Made by a program: the position numbers and the translations under genes. A DNA stretch of 64,000 nt from Blastococcus aggregatus. Its GTDB lineage: Bacteria; Actinomycetota; Actinomycetes; Mycobacteriales; Geodermatophilaceae. The number at the start of each line of letters is the position of its first letter. The stretch's first letter is position 1. The stretch lies in contig NZ_OBQI01000005.1 of assembly GCF_900221005.1 (NCBI RefSeq), positions 124,001 to 188,000 of the forward strand, read 5' to 3'. A model generated the notes under the pieces. The model ran no database searches and had not been told where the DNA came from. It was given only the letters and a program-made list of their open reading frames with translations. This document shows positions 9,153 through 19,491 of this stretch, in pieces.

Positions 9153-10637
9153 GTGGCCCCGGCCGGGCTGTTGCCCTCCGACGCTCCGGGCCGCGGACGC
9201 CTCCAGCGCGTCCGCGGTGCTGCGCTGTCGCTCGGCCCCGGCGGGGCGCTGGTGGTGCTGGGCCTGTGCCTCCCGCTGGTCGGGCTGGTCCTGCTGCTGC
9301 GCCCCGACCTCACCGCCGTGCAGTGGCGCGGACCCGACCTGCACTTCGCCGTCTTCCTCGTGGTGGGCGGCCTCGCGGCCAGCCTCTCGGTGGTCGCCGG
9401 GGAGGCGGCCAAGCTCCGGGGTGACGCCCGGGTGTTCCTGCTCTCGCTGGCCTTCCTGACCACCAGCGGCTTCATGGCCCTGCACGCGGCCGGCACCCAG
9501 CACGTCCTCACCCACCGGGCGCTGCCCGGGTTCACCGTGGCGATCTCGGTGGGCCTGCTGCTGGCCGCGCCACTCGCGCTGGCCTCGGCCTACGTGGACA
9601 TCCGGCCGTGGGCCGGTCCCGCCGTCATGCGCGCCCGGCCGTGGCTGCGCGCCGCCGTCGTCGCGGCGCTGCTGCTCTGGGGGATCTGGTCGCTGGGCAA
9701 CTGGCCGCCGATCGACGTCATCACCGGCGAGGGACCCAGCGGCGACGCGCTGGAGATCGCCGCCGCGACGGCCGCCCTGGCCTACGCGACCGGCGCGGTC
9801 CGCCTGTGGTGGGTGCACCGCGAGCAGCCCGGCTTCCTCGTCCTCAGCCTGGTGGCCTGCTACGGACTGCTGGCCGAGGCGCTGCTGGGCGTGGCCGTCG
9901 CCGGGGAGCGCAGCTTCCACCCCTCCTGGTGGGTGTGGCACGCCCTGATCGTCGTGGGGTTCCTGCTGGTCTTCGTCGCCGCCCAGCGGGAGTGGCGGGA
10001 GGAGCGCTTCCGGCCGCTCTACCTGCCGGGCACGCGCGAGCAGCGGCAGGAGGTGTCCGTGCTCGTCGGCGACCTGGCCGGCTACACCGGCTTCGCCGAG
10101 GACCGCGACCCCGCCGAGGTGGCCGCGATGCTCCGCGCCTACTACGCGGTCGCCGCGCCGCTGATCTCCCGCCGGTTCCGGGGCGAGGTGGAGAAGTTCG
10201 CCGGGGACGGCATCTTCGCCACCTTCAACCGGCGCGGCGACCAGCCCGACCACGCCCGCCGGGCCGTCGAGGCGGCGGCGGCGCTGCAGGCCGAGGTGGC
10301 CCGCATCCGGCAGTCGCACGAGGACTGGCCGGGGCTGCGGGTCGGGGTCAACAGCGGCCCGGTCGTCGTCTCCGAGATGGGGGGCCGCGGGTACGTCGTC
10401 TACGCCGCCGTCGGCGACACGGTGAACGTGGCCGCCCGGCTGCAGGCGGCCGCCCCGGTCGGCGGCGTCCTGGTCGGCGCGCGGACCCGCGCCCTCATCG
10501 GCGAGGACGCCCCGCTCGCACCGACGCCGCAGCTGCGGGTCAAGGGCAAGACCGACCCGGTGGCCGCCTACCTGCTGCAGCTGCCCGTGCCCCGGCCCGC
10601 GCCCGGCACAGGCGTGCCGCACCGCAGATCCCGCTGA
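9153..10637 (+). CDS. Membrane-bound class III adenylate/guanylate cyclase
   Basis: The product is predicted to make cAMP (or cGMP). The N-terminal 290 residues hold about seven hydrophobic helices, beginning [20 protein letters not shown]; the C-terminal 200 form one class III catalytic domain starting near residue 298. Metal-binding aspartates are seen in [12 protein letters not shown] and [11 protein letters not shown], and the transition-state Asn/Arg in VNVAARL. The GTG at 9153 is my best start, but no clear ribosome site is seen and an internal start is possible. It is followed within 22 bases by a CBS gene, then by a kinase with a cyclic-nucleotide-binding domain on the other strand, which suggests the second messenger is used locally. 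Nucleotide specificity cannot be read with confidence. Confidence 0.85.
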   Translation: MAPAGLLPSDAPGRGRLQRVRGAALSLGPGGALVVLGLCLPLVGLVLLLRPDLTAVQWRGPDLHFAVFLVVGGLAASLSVVAGEAAKLRGDARVFLLSLAFLTTSGFMALHAAGTQHVLTHRALPGFTVAISVGLLLAAPLALASAYVDIRPWAGPAVMRARPWLRAAVVAALLLWGIWSLGNWPPIDVITGEGPSGDALEIAAATAALAYATGAVRLWWVHREQPGFLVLSLVACYGLLAEALLGVAVAGERSFHPSWWVWHALIVVGFLLVFVAAQREWREERFRPLYLPGTREQRQEVSVLVGDLAGYTGFAEDRDPAEVAAMLRAYYAVAAPLISRRFRGEVEKFAGDGIFATFNRRGDQPDHARRAVEAAAALQAEVARIRQSHEDWPGLRVGVNSGPVVVSEMGGRGYVVYAAVGDTVNVAARLQAAAPVGGVLVGARTRALIGEDAPLAPTPQLRVKGKTDPVAAYLLQLPVPRPAPGTGVPHRRSR

Positions 10638-10659
10638 CCCGACCGACGAGGAGCCCGAG

Positions 10660-11100
10660 ATGCCCCCCTCCCCCTCCGCCCCCGACCTCACCGTCCGCGA
10701 GGTCATGCGCCCGGCGGTGACCACGGTGGAGCGCACCGCGCACGTCGCCGCGGCCGCCTACCTGATGAAGAGGTCGCACGACAACGCACTCGTGGTGCTC
10801 GCCGACAGCTCCTCCCGGGTTCCGGTCACCCTGGTCTGCGACGGCGACGTCACCCAGGCCGTCGCCGACGGGCGCGATCTCGAGCAGATCCGGCTGGTCG
10901 ACCTGGACCTGCCGGTGATGGTGGGGCTGTCGCCGGACACCCCCGTGCCGGAGGCGGCCGAGCGGATGCTGCAGGCGGCGGTCGCCTACGCCCCCGTCGT
11001 GGAGGACGGCGCGCTGGTGGGGCTGGTGGACCTGGCGGCGCTGACCCGGGGGCTGCTCATCGGGCGGCGGCAGGACCGGCTGGCCGACGCGCGGCCCTGA
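10660..11100 (+). CDS. CBS-domain protein
   Basis: This 146-residue soluble protein consists of a CBS pair: TVREVMRPAVTTVERTAHV in the first repeat and MVGLSPDTPVPEAAERML in the second. CBS pairs bind adenosyl ligands such as AMP, ATP or SAM. The ATG at 10660 has GAGGAG upstream. It follows the membrane cyclase by 22 bases and is likely co-transcribed. Its 3' end overlaps the histidine kinase gene on the other strand by 44 bases (11057-11100), so the two mRNAs are antisense there. Confidence 0.88.
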   Translation: MPPSPSAPDLTVREVMRPAVTTVERTAHVAAAAYLMKRSHDNALVVLADSSSRVPVTLVCDGDVTQAVADGRDLEQIRLVDLDLPVMVGLSPDTPVPEAAERMLQAAVAYAPVVEDGALVGLVDLAALTRGLLIGRRQDRLADARP

Positions 11101-12466
11101 GCTCCGCCGGGTCGTCGTCCCCCCGCGGCAGCACGACCCGTGCGCGGGTGACCCCGTCGGCCGAGGTGAGGGTCAGCTCGCCGTGGTGCTGCTGGGCGAT
11201 CACGGCCAGCGCGGTGGTCAGGCCGAGCCCGGTGCCCTCCCCGACGGGCTTGGTGGTGAAGAAGGCGTCGAAGACGCGCTCGGTCACCTCCGGCGGGACC
11301 GGCGGGCCGGTGTTCTCGACGTCGACGAGGACCCGGTCGCCGGCGTCGGCGGTGCGGACGGTGATCGTGCCGTCGGTCCCCACGGCGGCGACCGCGTTGT
11401 CGAGCAGGTTGATCCAGACCAGGGCCAGGTCGGCCGGCCGGCCACGGACGGTGCGGGCGTCCGGGGAGAGGTCGCGCACCACGCGGACGCCGGGTGGGAG
11501 CTTGTGCCGCAGCAGCACCAGCGCCTGCTCCAGGCCGGCGTGCAGGTCCACCTCGGTCAGCCCCTGGTCGGCGGCGTAGGCGAGCGGGCGGACCCCGGTC
11601 ACGATCCGGGAGAGGTGCTCGGCTCCGGTGAGGAGCTCCTCCAGCAGCCTGCCCACCTCGTGCTCGCGGAGGAACCGCCGCAGCTCGGCCGCCCGGTGCT
11701 CGCCCGGCAGCGCGGCGAGCGCCACCTCGAGCGCCGGCGCGGCGATCCCCGCGGCGGCCAGCTGCTCGGCCGCGGCCCGGCCGGTGCCCGGTGCGAGGCG
11801 GGCGAGGACGCCGGCCAGCGCGGTGGCCGCGTCGGCACGGGCGAGGGAGTCCGCGGGCGCCGGGCCGGCCAGCTCGTCCAGCGGCCCCGTACGCCGCTGC
11901 TCGGTCAGCAGGCGGCGCAGCCGGGCGGCGCTGCGCGACACCGCCGCCGCCGGGTTGTTGATCTCGTGCAGCAGGCCCGCGGCGAGCCCACCGAGGGCGG
12001 CCATCCGCTCCCGCTGGCGGAGCAGCCCCTCCTCGCGCGCCAGGCGGCGCGCGGTCGCCTGCAGCAGGGCCCGCGCCGAGTGCGGATGGGCCAGCAGGCG
12101 GTCGAGGGCGTCGACGTCGATGCGCTGCACCCGCGCCGCGGTGCGCGCCCGCACGGTCGCCGACCGCGGCACCCCCTGCAGCACGCCGAGCTCGCCCAGC
12201 AGGTCGCCGCGGGAGCAGAGGTTGAGCAGGACCGCCGGCCCGCCCCCGCCGCCCCGGGTGACCTCCAGCTGCCCGTCCAGCACGACGAGCATGGCGTCGG
12301 CCGGCGCGCCCTCGGCCATGAGCACCGCGCCCGCCGGCACCTCGAGCGTCCGCCCGCCGGCCGCCAGCGCGGCGACGTCGTCGTCGGGCAGCTGGGCGAA
12401 CAACGGCGAGGTGCGCAGCGCGGCCACGACGTCGTCGGCCGGGACGTCGTCGACCGGGCCGGTCAC
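11057..12466 (-). CDS. Sensor histidine kinase with N-terminal cyclic-nucleotide-binding domain
   Basis: The 469-residue protein has a cNMP-binding domain (about 15-135) with the phosphate-binding cassette signature GDLLGELGVLQGVPRSATV, including the Glu and Arg expected to contact cAMP. A HisKA dimerisation domain follows (H-box LLHEINNP, phospho-His near 169), then a GHKL ATPase (N-box NLLDNAVAAV, G1 VENTGPPVPPE, G2 EGTGLGLTTAL). There is no transmembrane segment, so the sensor is cytosolic. The GTG start at 12466 overlaps the stop of the response-regulator/flavoprotein gene as GTGA, so both are co-translated and almost certainly form a two-component pair. The intact cassette argues for real cyclic-nucleotide control of phosphorylation; that control is inferred. 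Confidence 0.9.
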   Translation of the reverse strand: MTGPVDDVPADDVVAALRTSPLFAQLPDDDVAALAAGGRTLEVPAGAVLMAEGAPADAMLVVLDGQLEVTRGGGGGPAVLLNLCSRGDLLGELGVLQGVPRSATVRARTAARVQRIDVDALDRLLAHPHSARALLQATARRLAREEGLLRQRERMAALGGLAAGLLHEINNPAAAVSRSAARLRRLLTEQRRTGPLDELAGPAPADSLARADAATALAGVLARLAPGTGRAAAEQLAAAGIAAPALEVALAALPGEHRAAELRRFLREHEVGRLLEELLTGAEHLSRIVTGVRPLAYAADQGLTEVDLHAGLEQALVLLRHKLPPGVRVVRDLSPDARTVRGRPADLALVWINLLDNAVAAVGTDGTITVRTADAGDRVLVDVENTGPPVPPEVTERVFDAFFTTKPVGEGTGLGLTTALAVIAQQHHGELTLTSADGVTRARVVLPRGDDDPAELRAARRPAGPAAAR

Positions 12467-14103
12467 CGCCCGGCCAGGCGCTCGTGGGCGAAGCTCACCG
12501 CCATCGCGCCCTCCCCCACCGCCGTGGCGATCCGCTTCACCGAGCCGGAGCGCACGTCACCGGCGGCGAACACCCGAGGCACCGACGTCTCCAGCGGGAG
12601 GGGCGGCACCGGCAGCGGCCAGTCCGGCGGGGACGCCCCCAGGTCCGCGCCGGTGAGCACGAAGCCGCGGGCATCCCGCCGCACCGCACCGTCCAGCCAG
12701 CCCGTGCGCGGCGCCTGCCCGATGAAGGCGAAGACTGCGTCCGCCGGCACCTCCCGCTCCTCGGTGCCGCTGCGCAGCCGCAGCGCCTCCAGCCGCTGCG
12801 TCCCGACGGCTCCGGCCACCTCCGTCCGCGGCGCGACCGTGATCCGGTCGGAGGCCTCGATCCGGTCGCTGAGGTAGCGGGACATGGTGCTGGTGAGGTC
12901 CGGGCCGCGGACGAGCAGCGTCACCTCGGCGGCGAAGGCGGAGAGGAAGACCGCGGCCTGACCGGCGGAGTTCCCGCCGCCCACCACGAACACCCGCCCT
13001 CCGGCGTGGTCGGCGGCCTCGGCCCGCCCGGCGCCGTAGTAGACCCCGCGGCCGGAGAGCTCGGCCGCGCCCGGGACCGACAGCGTGCGGTAGGTGACGC
13101 CGGAGGCGATGACGAGAGCCGAGGCGCTGACCTCCCCGCCGTCGGCGAGCCTGAGCACGGAGTAGGGATCGGCCCGCAGCAACCCCACCGCCTCCGCGGG
13201 CACGAGCATCTCCGCGCCGAACCGGGTCGCCTGCTCCCGGGCCCGGAGGGTGAGGTCGGCGCCGGAGAGCCCGACGGGGAAGCCGAGGTAGTTCTCGATC
13301 CGGCTGGTCGTGCCCGCCTGCCCGCCGGGCGCGTTGCACTCGAGCAGCAGCGTCGCCAGGCCCTCGGAGGCGCCGTAGACCGCGGCCGCCAGCCCCGCGG
13401 GGCCGGCTCCGGCGATGACGAGGTCGTAGGCGTCCCGCTCGGCCCGCACGTGCAGTCCGATGCGGGCGGCGAGCTGGTGCAGGTCCGGGGTCGTCAGCAC
13501 CTCGCCGTCGTCGAGGACGACGACCGGCAGCTCGCCGGCACCGGCGCCGGCGAACTCGAGCAGCTCGCGGGCCTGTCCGTCGGCCTCCACGTCCATCCAC
13601 CGGTAGGGCACGAGGTTGCGGGCGAGGAACTGGCGCAACTCGTGGGCCTCTGCCGACCAGCGGTCACCGATCAGCCGCAGGTTCGCGACCGGCGCCGGGC
13701 GCCGCCAGGTCTCCAGCAGGTCGTCCAGCACGGGGTAGAGCCGGTCCTCGGGAGGGTCCCAGGGCTTGAGGAGGTAGTGCTCCACGCCGGCGTCGTTGAT
13801 CGCCCGGATGGCGGCATCGGTGTCGGCGTAGGCGGTGAGCAGCACCCGCCGGGCGTCGGGGTAGAGCCGCCGCGAGGCGCTCAGCAGCTCGACCCCGGTC
13901 ATGCCGGGCATGCGCTGGTCGACCAGGAGGAGCGCGACCGGCTCCTCGCGCAGCCGCAGCCGGCGCAGCAGGTCCAGCGCCTGGTCGCCCGAGGGGGCGG
14001 TGAGCACCTGGTAGTGCTCGGCGTAGCGGTCGCGCAGGTCCCGCTCGACCGCCGCGAGCACGGGCGCGTCGTCGTCCACGGCCAGCAGCACCGGTCGGCC
14101 CAT
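12463..14103 (-). CDS. Response regulator fused to thioredoxin-reductase-like flavoprotein (no CxxC)
   Basis: The 546-residue fusion starts at ATG 14103 with GGAGGAG upstream. Residues 1-125 are a receiver domain with D62 in VDQRMPGM as phospho-acceptor, T90 and K113. Residues 140-215 resemble a glutaredoxin-type fold without cysteines. Residues 225-546 are a thioredoxin-reductase-like FAD/NAD(P)H domain: GAGPAGLAA (232-240), PGGQAGTTSRIENYLGFP, GGGNSAGQA (375-383) and the C-terminal FAD motif RVFAAGDVR. Where thioredoxin reductases carry CATC, this protein reads YYGAGRAEA (about 355-363). C256 is the only cysteine in the whole protein, so dithiol chemistry is impossible. Fused regulators of this class are known in actinobacteria, but their reaction is not. 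It is coupled to the cNMP-binding kinase. Confidence 0.88.
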   Translation of the reverse strand: MGRPVLLAVDDDAPVLAAVERDLRDRYAEHYQVLTAPSGDQALDLLRRLRLREEPVALLLVDQRMPGMTGVELLSASRRLYPDARRVLLTAYADTDAAIRAINDAGVEHYLLKPWDPPEDRLYPVLDDLLETWRRPAPVANLRLIGDRWSAEAHELRQFLARNLVPYRWMDVEADGQARELLEFAGAGAGELPVVVLDDGEVLTTPDLHQLAARIGLHVRAERDAYDLVIAGAGPAGLAAAVYGASEGLATLLLECNAPGGQAGTTSRIENYLGFPVGLSGADLTLRAREQATRFGAEMLVPAEAVGLLRADPYSVLRLADGGEVSASALVIASGVTYRTLSVPGAAELSGRGVYYGAGRAEAADHAGGRVFVVGGGNSAGQAAVFLSAFAAEVTLLVRGPDLTSTMSRYLSDRIEASDRITVAPRTEVAGAVGTQRLEALRLRSGTEEREVPADAVFAFIGQAPRTGWLDGAVRRDARGFVLTGADLGASPPDWPLPVPPLPLETSVPRVFAAGDVRSGSVKRIATAVGEGAMAVSFAHERLAGR

Positions 14104-14219
14104 GACGGCTCCTCCGCGCGGGGGCGAGGTCGGGCACCGCGGGAGCCGCAGGTCCACGCGGAGCACCGCGGACGCTACGCCCGGCGGTCGGCGCTGACCA
14201 GCGACTCGACGCCCGCGTC

Positions 14220-15548
14220 TCAGCCGGCGACGGCGAACAGCGGCCAGGTGCCGGGCACACCCCGCAGCGGGCGCGTCCCCCGGTCGGCGAAGGCCAGCCC
14301 CGAGCCGATGACGAGGTCCTTGACGGTGCCGGACACCAGCACCTCGCCCGGCTCGGCCTCGGCCATCACCCGTGCGCCGATGTGCACGGCGAGCCCGGCC
14401 ACCTGACCGCCGGCGAGCCGCTGCACCTCCCCGGCGTGCACCCCCACCCGCAGCCGCAGCCCGGCGCCGTCGGTGGCCTCGCGCAGTGCCAGCGCGCAGC
14501 GGATCGCCCGGATGGGGCCGTCGAAGGTCGCCAGCAGGCCGTCACCGGCGACGTCGACCTCGACGCCACCGAAGCGGAGCAGGGCGTCGCGCGCCAGGCC
14601 GAGGAAGCGCTCCCGGATGCCGGCCCACACGGCGTCACCGACGTCCGCGACGAGTTCGGTGGATCCGGCGACGTCCACGAACAGGACGGTGGCCAGCACG
14701 GTGCTCACCGGCGTCGGCGCCGGGCGGTACCCGGTCAGGAACTCCTCGATCTCGGCCAGCGGGGTCTCGGTGTCGCCGACGAAGAAGAGGTGGTCGGCGC
14801 CCTCGAGCTCGACCAGCCGCGCGTCGGGGAGGTGCTCCGCGAGGTAGCGGGCCACGGCGATCGGCACCATCCGGTCGCCGCGGCGGTGCAGCACGAGCGC
14901 CGGTACGCGGACGGCCGGCAGCACGTCCCGCATGTCGAGATCCTGGTAGTGACCCACCAGCCCCCGGGCCATGCCGGGGCTGGCCCCCAGTCGCTGTAGG
15001 GTCCCCCACCACGCCCGGAGCGCGGGGTCCCGCCGGCGGCTCGGCGCCCAGGCGCTGAGCCCCGCACCCTCGCCCCAGTGCTCGATGAGCCGGTCCAGCA
15101 TCCCGGCCATGACCCCGGCGTCGACCCCCGAGGGGAACCCGGGCGCCTCGGTGATCCGTGGAAAGGCGCCGTAGAGCACGAGCGAGGAGACCCGCTCGGG
15201 GCGCTGCGCGGCGAACAGCATCGCCATCGCCCCGCCCTCCGAGATGCCGAGGATGGCCGCGCGCTCCGAGCCGGCGGCGTCCATCACGGCCGCGAGGTCG
15301 GCGGTGCGCTCCTCGAGCGTCGCGGGGCCGGGTACGGGGTCGGACAGCCCGGTGCCCCGCTTGTCGAACAGGATCAGCCGGGTGAACTCGGTGAGGCGCT
15401 CCATGAACGCCCGCAGCTCGGGCTCCTGCCAGTTCCAGTCGAGGTGCGAGATGAACCCCGGGGCGGCCACCAGGTCGAGCGGCCCCTGCCCGACCACCTG
15501 GTAGGCGATGGACAGGCTCCCGCTGCGGGCGTAGCGCGTCGGCACCAC
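14220..15548 (-). CDS. Alpha/beta hydrolase fused to class III nucleotide cyclase
   Basis: Residues 1-265 are an alpha/beta hydrolase with nucleophile elbow GISEGG (S103), acid in RRGDRMVP and catalytic His in EGADHLFF. Residues 280-442 are a class III cyclase with metal-binding Asp in VLFVDVAGST and VAGDGLLATF. The layout resembles mycobacterial LipJ (Rv1900c). The start is uncertain: GTG 15548 matches the usual VPTRYARSG beginning, but an ATG at 15602 would add 18 residues. It lies 116 bases upstream of the response-regulator fusion on the same strand, so it may feed cyclic nucleotide to the kinase pair. The hydrolase substrate is unknown. Confidence 0.86.
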   Translation of the reverse strand: MVPTRYARSGSLSIAYQVVGQGPLDLVAAPGFISHLDWNWQEPELRAFMERLTEFTRLILFDKRGTGLSDPVPGPATLEERTADLAAVMDAAGSERAAILGISEGGAMAMLFAAQRPERVSSLVLYGAFPRITEAPGFPSGVDAGVMAGMLDRLIEHWGEGAGLSAWAPSRRRDPALRAWWGTLQRLGASPGMARGLVGHYQDLDMRDVLPAVRVPALVLHRRGDRMVPIAVARYLAEHLPDARLVELEGADHLFFVGDTETPLAEIEEFLTGYRPAPTPVSTVLATVLFVDVAGSTELVADVGDAVWAGIRERFLGLARDALLRFGGVEVDVAGDGLLATFDGPIRAIRCALALREATDGAGLRLRVGVHAGEVQRLAGGQVAGLAVHIGARVMAEAEPGEVLVSGTVKDLVIGSGLAFADRGTRPLRGVPGTWPLFAVAG

Positions 15549-15617
15549 GCCGCGAGTCTGGCACCGGGGCCGCCCCAGCGGGCCCCTCCCGCCCACGCCC
15601 ATGTGGAGTTGGCGGGG

Positions 15618-16706
15618 TCAGCGGGACAGGACGTCCTTCAGCGCGGCGAGGACGAGGGCGACGCGGTCGGGGGCGGCGTTGGGGCCCATGAGCCCGATCC
15701 GCCACACCGACGACGCGAAGGCTCCCGCACCCGCGCCGATCTCCAGGTCGTAGCGCTCGAGCAGCTCGGCCCGGACGGCCGCGGAGTCCACGCCGTCGGG
15801 GACCTTCACGGTGGTCAGCTCCGGCAGCCGCGAGCCCTCGTCGGCGAAGAGCTCCAGCCCGAGCTCGGCCAGCCCGGCGTGCAGCAGCCGGCCGGCCTCG
15901 GCGTGCCGGGCGTGGACGGCGTCCAGCCCCTCCTCGAGGATCCGGCCCAGGCCCGCGTGCAGCGAGACGACCATCCCGGTCGGGGCGGTGTGGTGGTACG
16001 TCCGCCCCGACCCTGCCGCCTCGCCCGCGTACCCGCCCAGCAGCCCCAGGTCGAGGTACCAGCTCTGCGGCCGCTCGATCCGGCGCGCCCACGCCCGGTC
16101 GTTGATCGTGAACGGCGCCAGCCCCGGAGGCACGCCGAGGCACTTCTGCGACCCGGAGTAGGCGAGGTCCACGCCCCACTCGTCCAGCCGCACCGGGATG
16201 CCGCCGAGCGAGGTGACGCAGTCGGCGAGCAGCAGCGCGTCACCCTTGCCGGCGGCGAGCGGCTCGAGGTCCGAGAGCACGCCGGTCGAGGTCTCCGCGT
16301 GCACCGCGGCGATCAGCTTCGGCGCCGGGTGCGCGGCCAGCACGCGGTCGGCGTCGATCGGCTGCCCCCACTCGTGCTCCACGGCCACGACCTCGGCGCC
16401 GCAGCGCGACGCCACCTCCACCATGCGCTGCCCGAACAGCCCGTTCACCGCGACGACGACGACGTCGCCCGGCCCCACGGTGTTGACGAACGCCGCCTCC
16501 ATGCCTGCGGACCCGGTCGCCGACAGCGGCAGCGTGCGCCGGTTCGCCGTGCCGAAGACCTGCCGCAGCCGCTCGGACGTCTCGTCCAGGACCTGCAGGA
16601 ACAGCGGGTCCAGGTGGCCGAGCAGCGGGAAGCCGAGCGCGACCTGCGCCTCCGGGTACGGGTTCGACGGGCCGGGACCGAGCAGGGTGCGGGCGCGCAG
16701 GCTCAT
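15618..16706 (-). CDS. Class V aminotransferase (alanine-glyoxylate / serine-pyruvate type)
   Basis: This PLP enzyme of 362 residues begins [20 protein letters not shown], typical of alanine-glyoxylate or serine-glyoxylate aminotransferases. The PLP lysine lies in [10 protein letters not shown], and the aspartate contacting the cofactor in [10 protein letters not shown]. The ATG overlaps the aspS stop as ATGA, so it is coupled to aspS. The exact substrate pair cannot be settled from sequence. It could act in glyoxylate detoxification or serine metabolism. Confidence 0.88.
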   Translation of the reverse strand: MSLRARTLLGPGPSNPYPEAQVALGFPLLGHLDPLFLQVLDETSERLRQVFGTANRRTLPLSATGSAGMEAAFVNTVGPGDVVVVAVNGLFGQRMVEVASRCGAEVVAVEHEWGQPIDADRVLAAHPAPKLIAAVHAETSTGVLSDLEPLAAGKGDALLLADCVTSLGGIPVRLDEWGVDLAYSGSQKCLGVPPGLAPFTINDRAWARRIERPQSWYLDLGLLGGYAGEAAGSGRTYHHTAPTGMVVSLHAGLGRILEEGLDAVHARHAEAGRLLHAGLAELGLELFADEGSRLPELTTVKVPDGVDSAAVRAELLERYDLEIGAGAGAFASSVWRIGLMGPNAAPDRVALVLAALKDVLSR

Positions 16707-18448
16707 GACGGGTCGGCCTCCGTGGGCTCCTCGGGCTGGGCGTCGATACCGGCCTCGCGGCGCTGGGCGTCGCTGATCGGCGTCGGCGCGCCGGTGAGCG
16801 GGTCGAAGCCGGCACCGGTCTTCGGGAAGGCGATGACCTCGCGGATCGAGTCCACGCCGGTCAGCAGCGCGGTGAGCCGGTCCCAGCCCAGGGCGGCGCC
16901 GGCGTGCGGCGGCGGGCCGTAGGCGAAGGCCTCGAGGAAGAAGCCGAACCGCTCCCGGGCCTCCTCGCGTGACATGCCCAGGGTCTCGAACACCCGCTCC
17001 TGCAGGTCGGCGTCGTGGATACGCACCGAGCCGCTCATGACCTCGTTGCCGTTGATCACCATGTCGTAGGCGTCGGACAGGGCCGCGCCCTTGTCCTCGG
17101 CGAACCGGTCGCGCCACTCGGGCGTGGGCGAGGTGAACGGGTGGTGCATGAACGTCCAGTCGCCGTCCTCGGTCTCCTCGAACATCGGGAAGTCGACGAC
17201 GAACAGGAAGGACCAGGAGCCGGGCTCGATGAGCTCCAGCCGCTTGGCGATCTCGTTGCGGGCCGCGCCGAGCAGCTCCTGCGAGGAGCGGCGCTGGCCC
17301 GCGGCGAAGAACACGCAGTCGCCGGGCTTCGCGCCCACGGCCTCCAGCAGCCCGTCGCGCTCGGCCTCGGAGATGTTCTTCGAGACCGGGCCACCGAGCG
17401 TTCCGTCCTCGGCGATCGTCACGTAGGCCAGCCCGCGGGCGCCGCGGGACTTCGCCCAGTCCTGCCAGGCGTCGAAGGCCCGCCGGGGCTGCGAGCCGCC
17501 GCCGGGCATGACCACGGCGCCGACGTAGGGCGCCTGGAACACCCGGAACGGGGTGTCGGCGAAGTACGAGGTGAGCTCGGTGAGCTCGATGCCGAAGCGG
17601 AGGTCGGGCTTGTCGGACCCGAACCGGTCCATCGCCTCGCGGTAGGTCATCCGCGGGATCTCGGGCACCTCGTAGGACGCGAGCTCGCGCCACAGCGCCC
17701 GGACGACGTCCTCGGCGATCGCCAGGACGTCGTCGCGGTCGACGAAGCTCATCTCGAAGTCCAGCTGGGTGAACTCCGGCTGCCGGTCGGCGCGGAAGTC
17801 CTCGTCCCGGAAGCAGCGGGCGATCTGGTAGTACCGCTCCAGACCGCCGATCATCAGCAGCTGCTTGAACAGCTGGGGCGACTGCGGCAGCGCGTACCAC
17901 TTGCCCGGCTGCAGCCGCACGGGGACGACGAAGTCGCGCGCGCCCTCGGGCGTCGAGCGGGTCAGCGACGGCGTCTCCACCTCGGCGAAGCCGTGCTCGT
18001 GCATGACGGCGCGGGCGACCCGGCTGACCTCCGAGCGCAGCCGCATGGCCCGCGCGGGGCCCTGCCGGCGGAGGTCGAGGTAGCGGTACTTGTAGCGGAC
18101 GTCGTCGGACGCGGCCTGGTCGGTCTCGATGGGGAACGGCAGCGGCGCGGCCGAGGAGAGCACCCGCAGCTCCGTCGTCGCCACCTCGATCTGGCCGGTG
18201 GGCAGCTCCGGGTTCTCGTTGCCCTCGGGACGGCGGCGCACCTCACCGGTGACGAGCACGCAGTACTCGTTGCGCAGGTGGTGCGCCTCCTCCTCGCGGA
18301 CGACGACCTGCACGTAGCCGGACGCGTCGCGCAGGTCGAGGAAGACCACGCCACCGTGGTCGCGGCGACGGGCGACCCAGCCGGCGAGGGTGACGGTGGT
18401 GCCGGCGTCGGCGGCGCGGAGGGCGCCGGCGTCGTGGGTGCGGAGCAA
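16703..18448 (-). CDS. aspS: Aspartyl-tRNA synthetase (bacterial type)
   Basis: This class IIb synthetase charges tRNA-Asp. The 581-residue protein has the N-terminal OB anticodon-binding fold ([16 protein letters not shown]), motif 2 [18 protein letters not shown], the bacterial GAD insertion domain and motif 3 GAALGWDRL. The start is TTG at 18448 (LLRTHDAG): no ATG/GTG fits, GAGAGG precedes it at good spacing, and actinobacterial AspRS usually begins this way. It may be non-discriminating if the organism uses GatCAB; that cannot be decided here. It is followed by the coupled aminotransferase gene. Confidence 0.95.
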   Translation of the reverse strand: MLRTHDAGALRAADAGTTVTLAGWVARRRDHGGVVFLDLRDASGYVQVVVREEEAHHLRNEYCVLVTGEVRRRPEGNENPELPTGQIEVATTELRVLSSAAPLPFPIETDQAASDDVRYKYRYLDLRRQGPARAMRLRSEVSRVARAVMHEHGFAEVETPSLTRSTPEGARDFVVPVRLQPGKWYALPQSPQLFKQLLMIGGLERYYQIARCFRDEDFRADRQPEFTQLDFEMSFVDRDDVLAIAEDVVRALWRELASYEVPEIPRMTYREAMDRFGSDKPDLRFGIELTELTSYFADTPFRVFQAPYVGAVVMPGGGSQPRRAFDAWQDWAKSRGARGLAYVTIAEDGTLGGPVSKNISEAERDGLLEAVGAKPGDCVFFAAGQRRSSQELLGAARNEIAKRLELIEPGSWSFLFVVDFPMFEETEDGDWTFMHHPFTSPTPEWRDRFAEDKGAALSDAYDMVINGNEVMSGSVRIHDADLQERVFETLGMSREEARERFGFFLEAFAYGPPPHAGAALGWDRLTALLTGVDSIREVIAFPKTGAGFDPLTGAPTPISDAQRREAGIDAQPEEPTEADPS

Positions 18449-18504
18449 GGGATGTGGCCTCTCGGGGTGGTGGGTGGGAGGAATCGAGCAGAGAGGGAGG
18501 GCGG

Positions 18505-19491
18505 TTACCAGCGGTCGTGCACGTGGGCGCGGATGCGCTCGTCGTACAGCCGCTCGAGATCGGCGAGCTCGGTGTCGGTGAGGGGCGGCAGGGCGGCCGC
18601 GGCGACGTTGCCGCGGACCTGCTCGACGTTGCGCGCGCCGGGGATGACGGCGGTCACGCCGGGCTGGTCGATCACCCAGCGCAGCGCGAAGGCGCCCGTG
18701 TCGACGTCGCGGGCGATCGCGGCGACCTCGCGGGCGGCGGCCACGCCGACCTCGAAGGGCACTCCAGCGAACGTCTCGCCGACGTCGAAGGCCTCGCCGC
18801 CACGGTTGAAGTTCCGGTGGTCGTCGGCGGCGAACGTCGTCGACTCGTCGTACTTCCCGGTCAGCAGCCCGCTGGCCAGCGGCACCCGGGCCAGGACGCC
18901 GACGCCGGCGCGGGCCGCTGCCGGCAGCAGTTCCTCCAGCGGCTTGCGCCGGAAGATGTTCAGCACGAGCTGGATCGAGACGACGCCGGGGTGCTGCAGC
19001 GCGGTCAGCCCCTCGGCGACGGTCTCGACCGAGACGCCGTACGCGGCGATCGAGCCGTCGTCGACGAACGAGTCGAGTGCGTCGTACACCCGCTGATCGG
19101 AGTAGACGGCGGTCGGCGGGCAGTGCAGCTGCACGAGGTCGAGGGTCTCGACGCCGAGGTTCCGGCGGGACCGGTCGATCCACGCGCGCAGGTTCTCGGG
19201 CGTGTACTGCTCCGCCTCGAACGGGTCGGCGCGGCGGCCGGCCTTGGTCGCGACGAACGGCCGGTCCGACCGCGCGGCGAGCGCCTTCCGGATACGGACC
19301 TCCGAGCGCCCGTCGCCGTACACGTCCGCGGTGTCCAGCAGGGTGACCCCGGCGTCCAGGGCGGCGTCCAGCACCTCGGCGGCGGCGTCCTCGGGGACGT
19401 CGCCCCAGTCGCCGCCCAGCTGCCAGGTGCCCAGGCCGACGACGCCGACCTCGGCGCCGGTCCGCCCGAGCGGCCGCTGCTCCATCGTCAC
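18505..19491 (-). CDS. Aldo/keto reductase
   Basis: This second AKR-family oxidoreductase has 328 residues; the GTG at 19491 forms a GTGA overlap with the hisS stop. An ATG two codons on is an alternative. The tetrad reads D53, Y58 (DTADVYGDG), K83 (VATKAG) and H123 (LVQLHCPP). The C-terminal cofactor loop [14 protein letters not shown] is intact. Its position between hisS and aspS suggests it is carried along in a tRNA-synthetase operon. Substrate unknown. Confidence 0.88.
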   Translation of the reverse strand: MTMEQRPLGRTGAEVGVVGLGTWQLGGDWGDVPEDAAAEVLDAALDAGVTLLDTADVYGDGRSEVRIRKALAARSDRPFVATKAGRRADPFEAEQYTPENLRAWIDRSRRNLGVETLDLVQLHCPPTAVYSDQRVYDALDSFVDDGSIAAYGVSVETVAEGLTALQHPGVVSIQLVLNIFRRKPLEELLPAAARAGVGVLARVPLASGLLTGKYDESTTFAADDHRNFNRGGEAFDVGETFAGVPFEVGVAAAREVAAIARDVDTGAFALRWVIDQPGVTAVIPGARNVEQVRGNVAAAALPPLTDTELADLERLYDERIRAHVHDRW

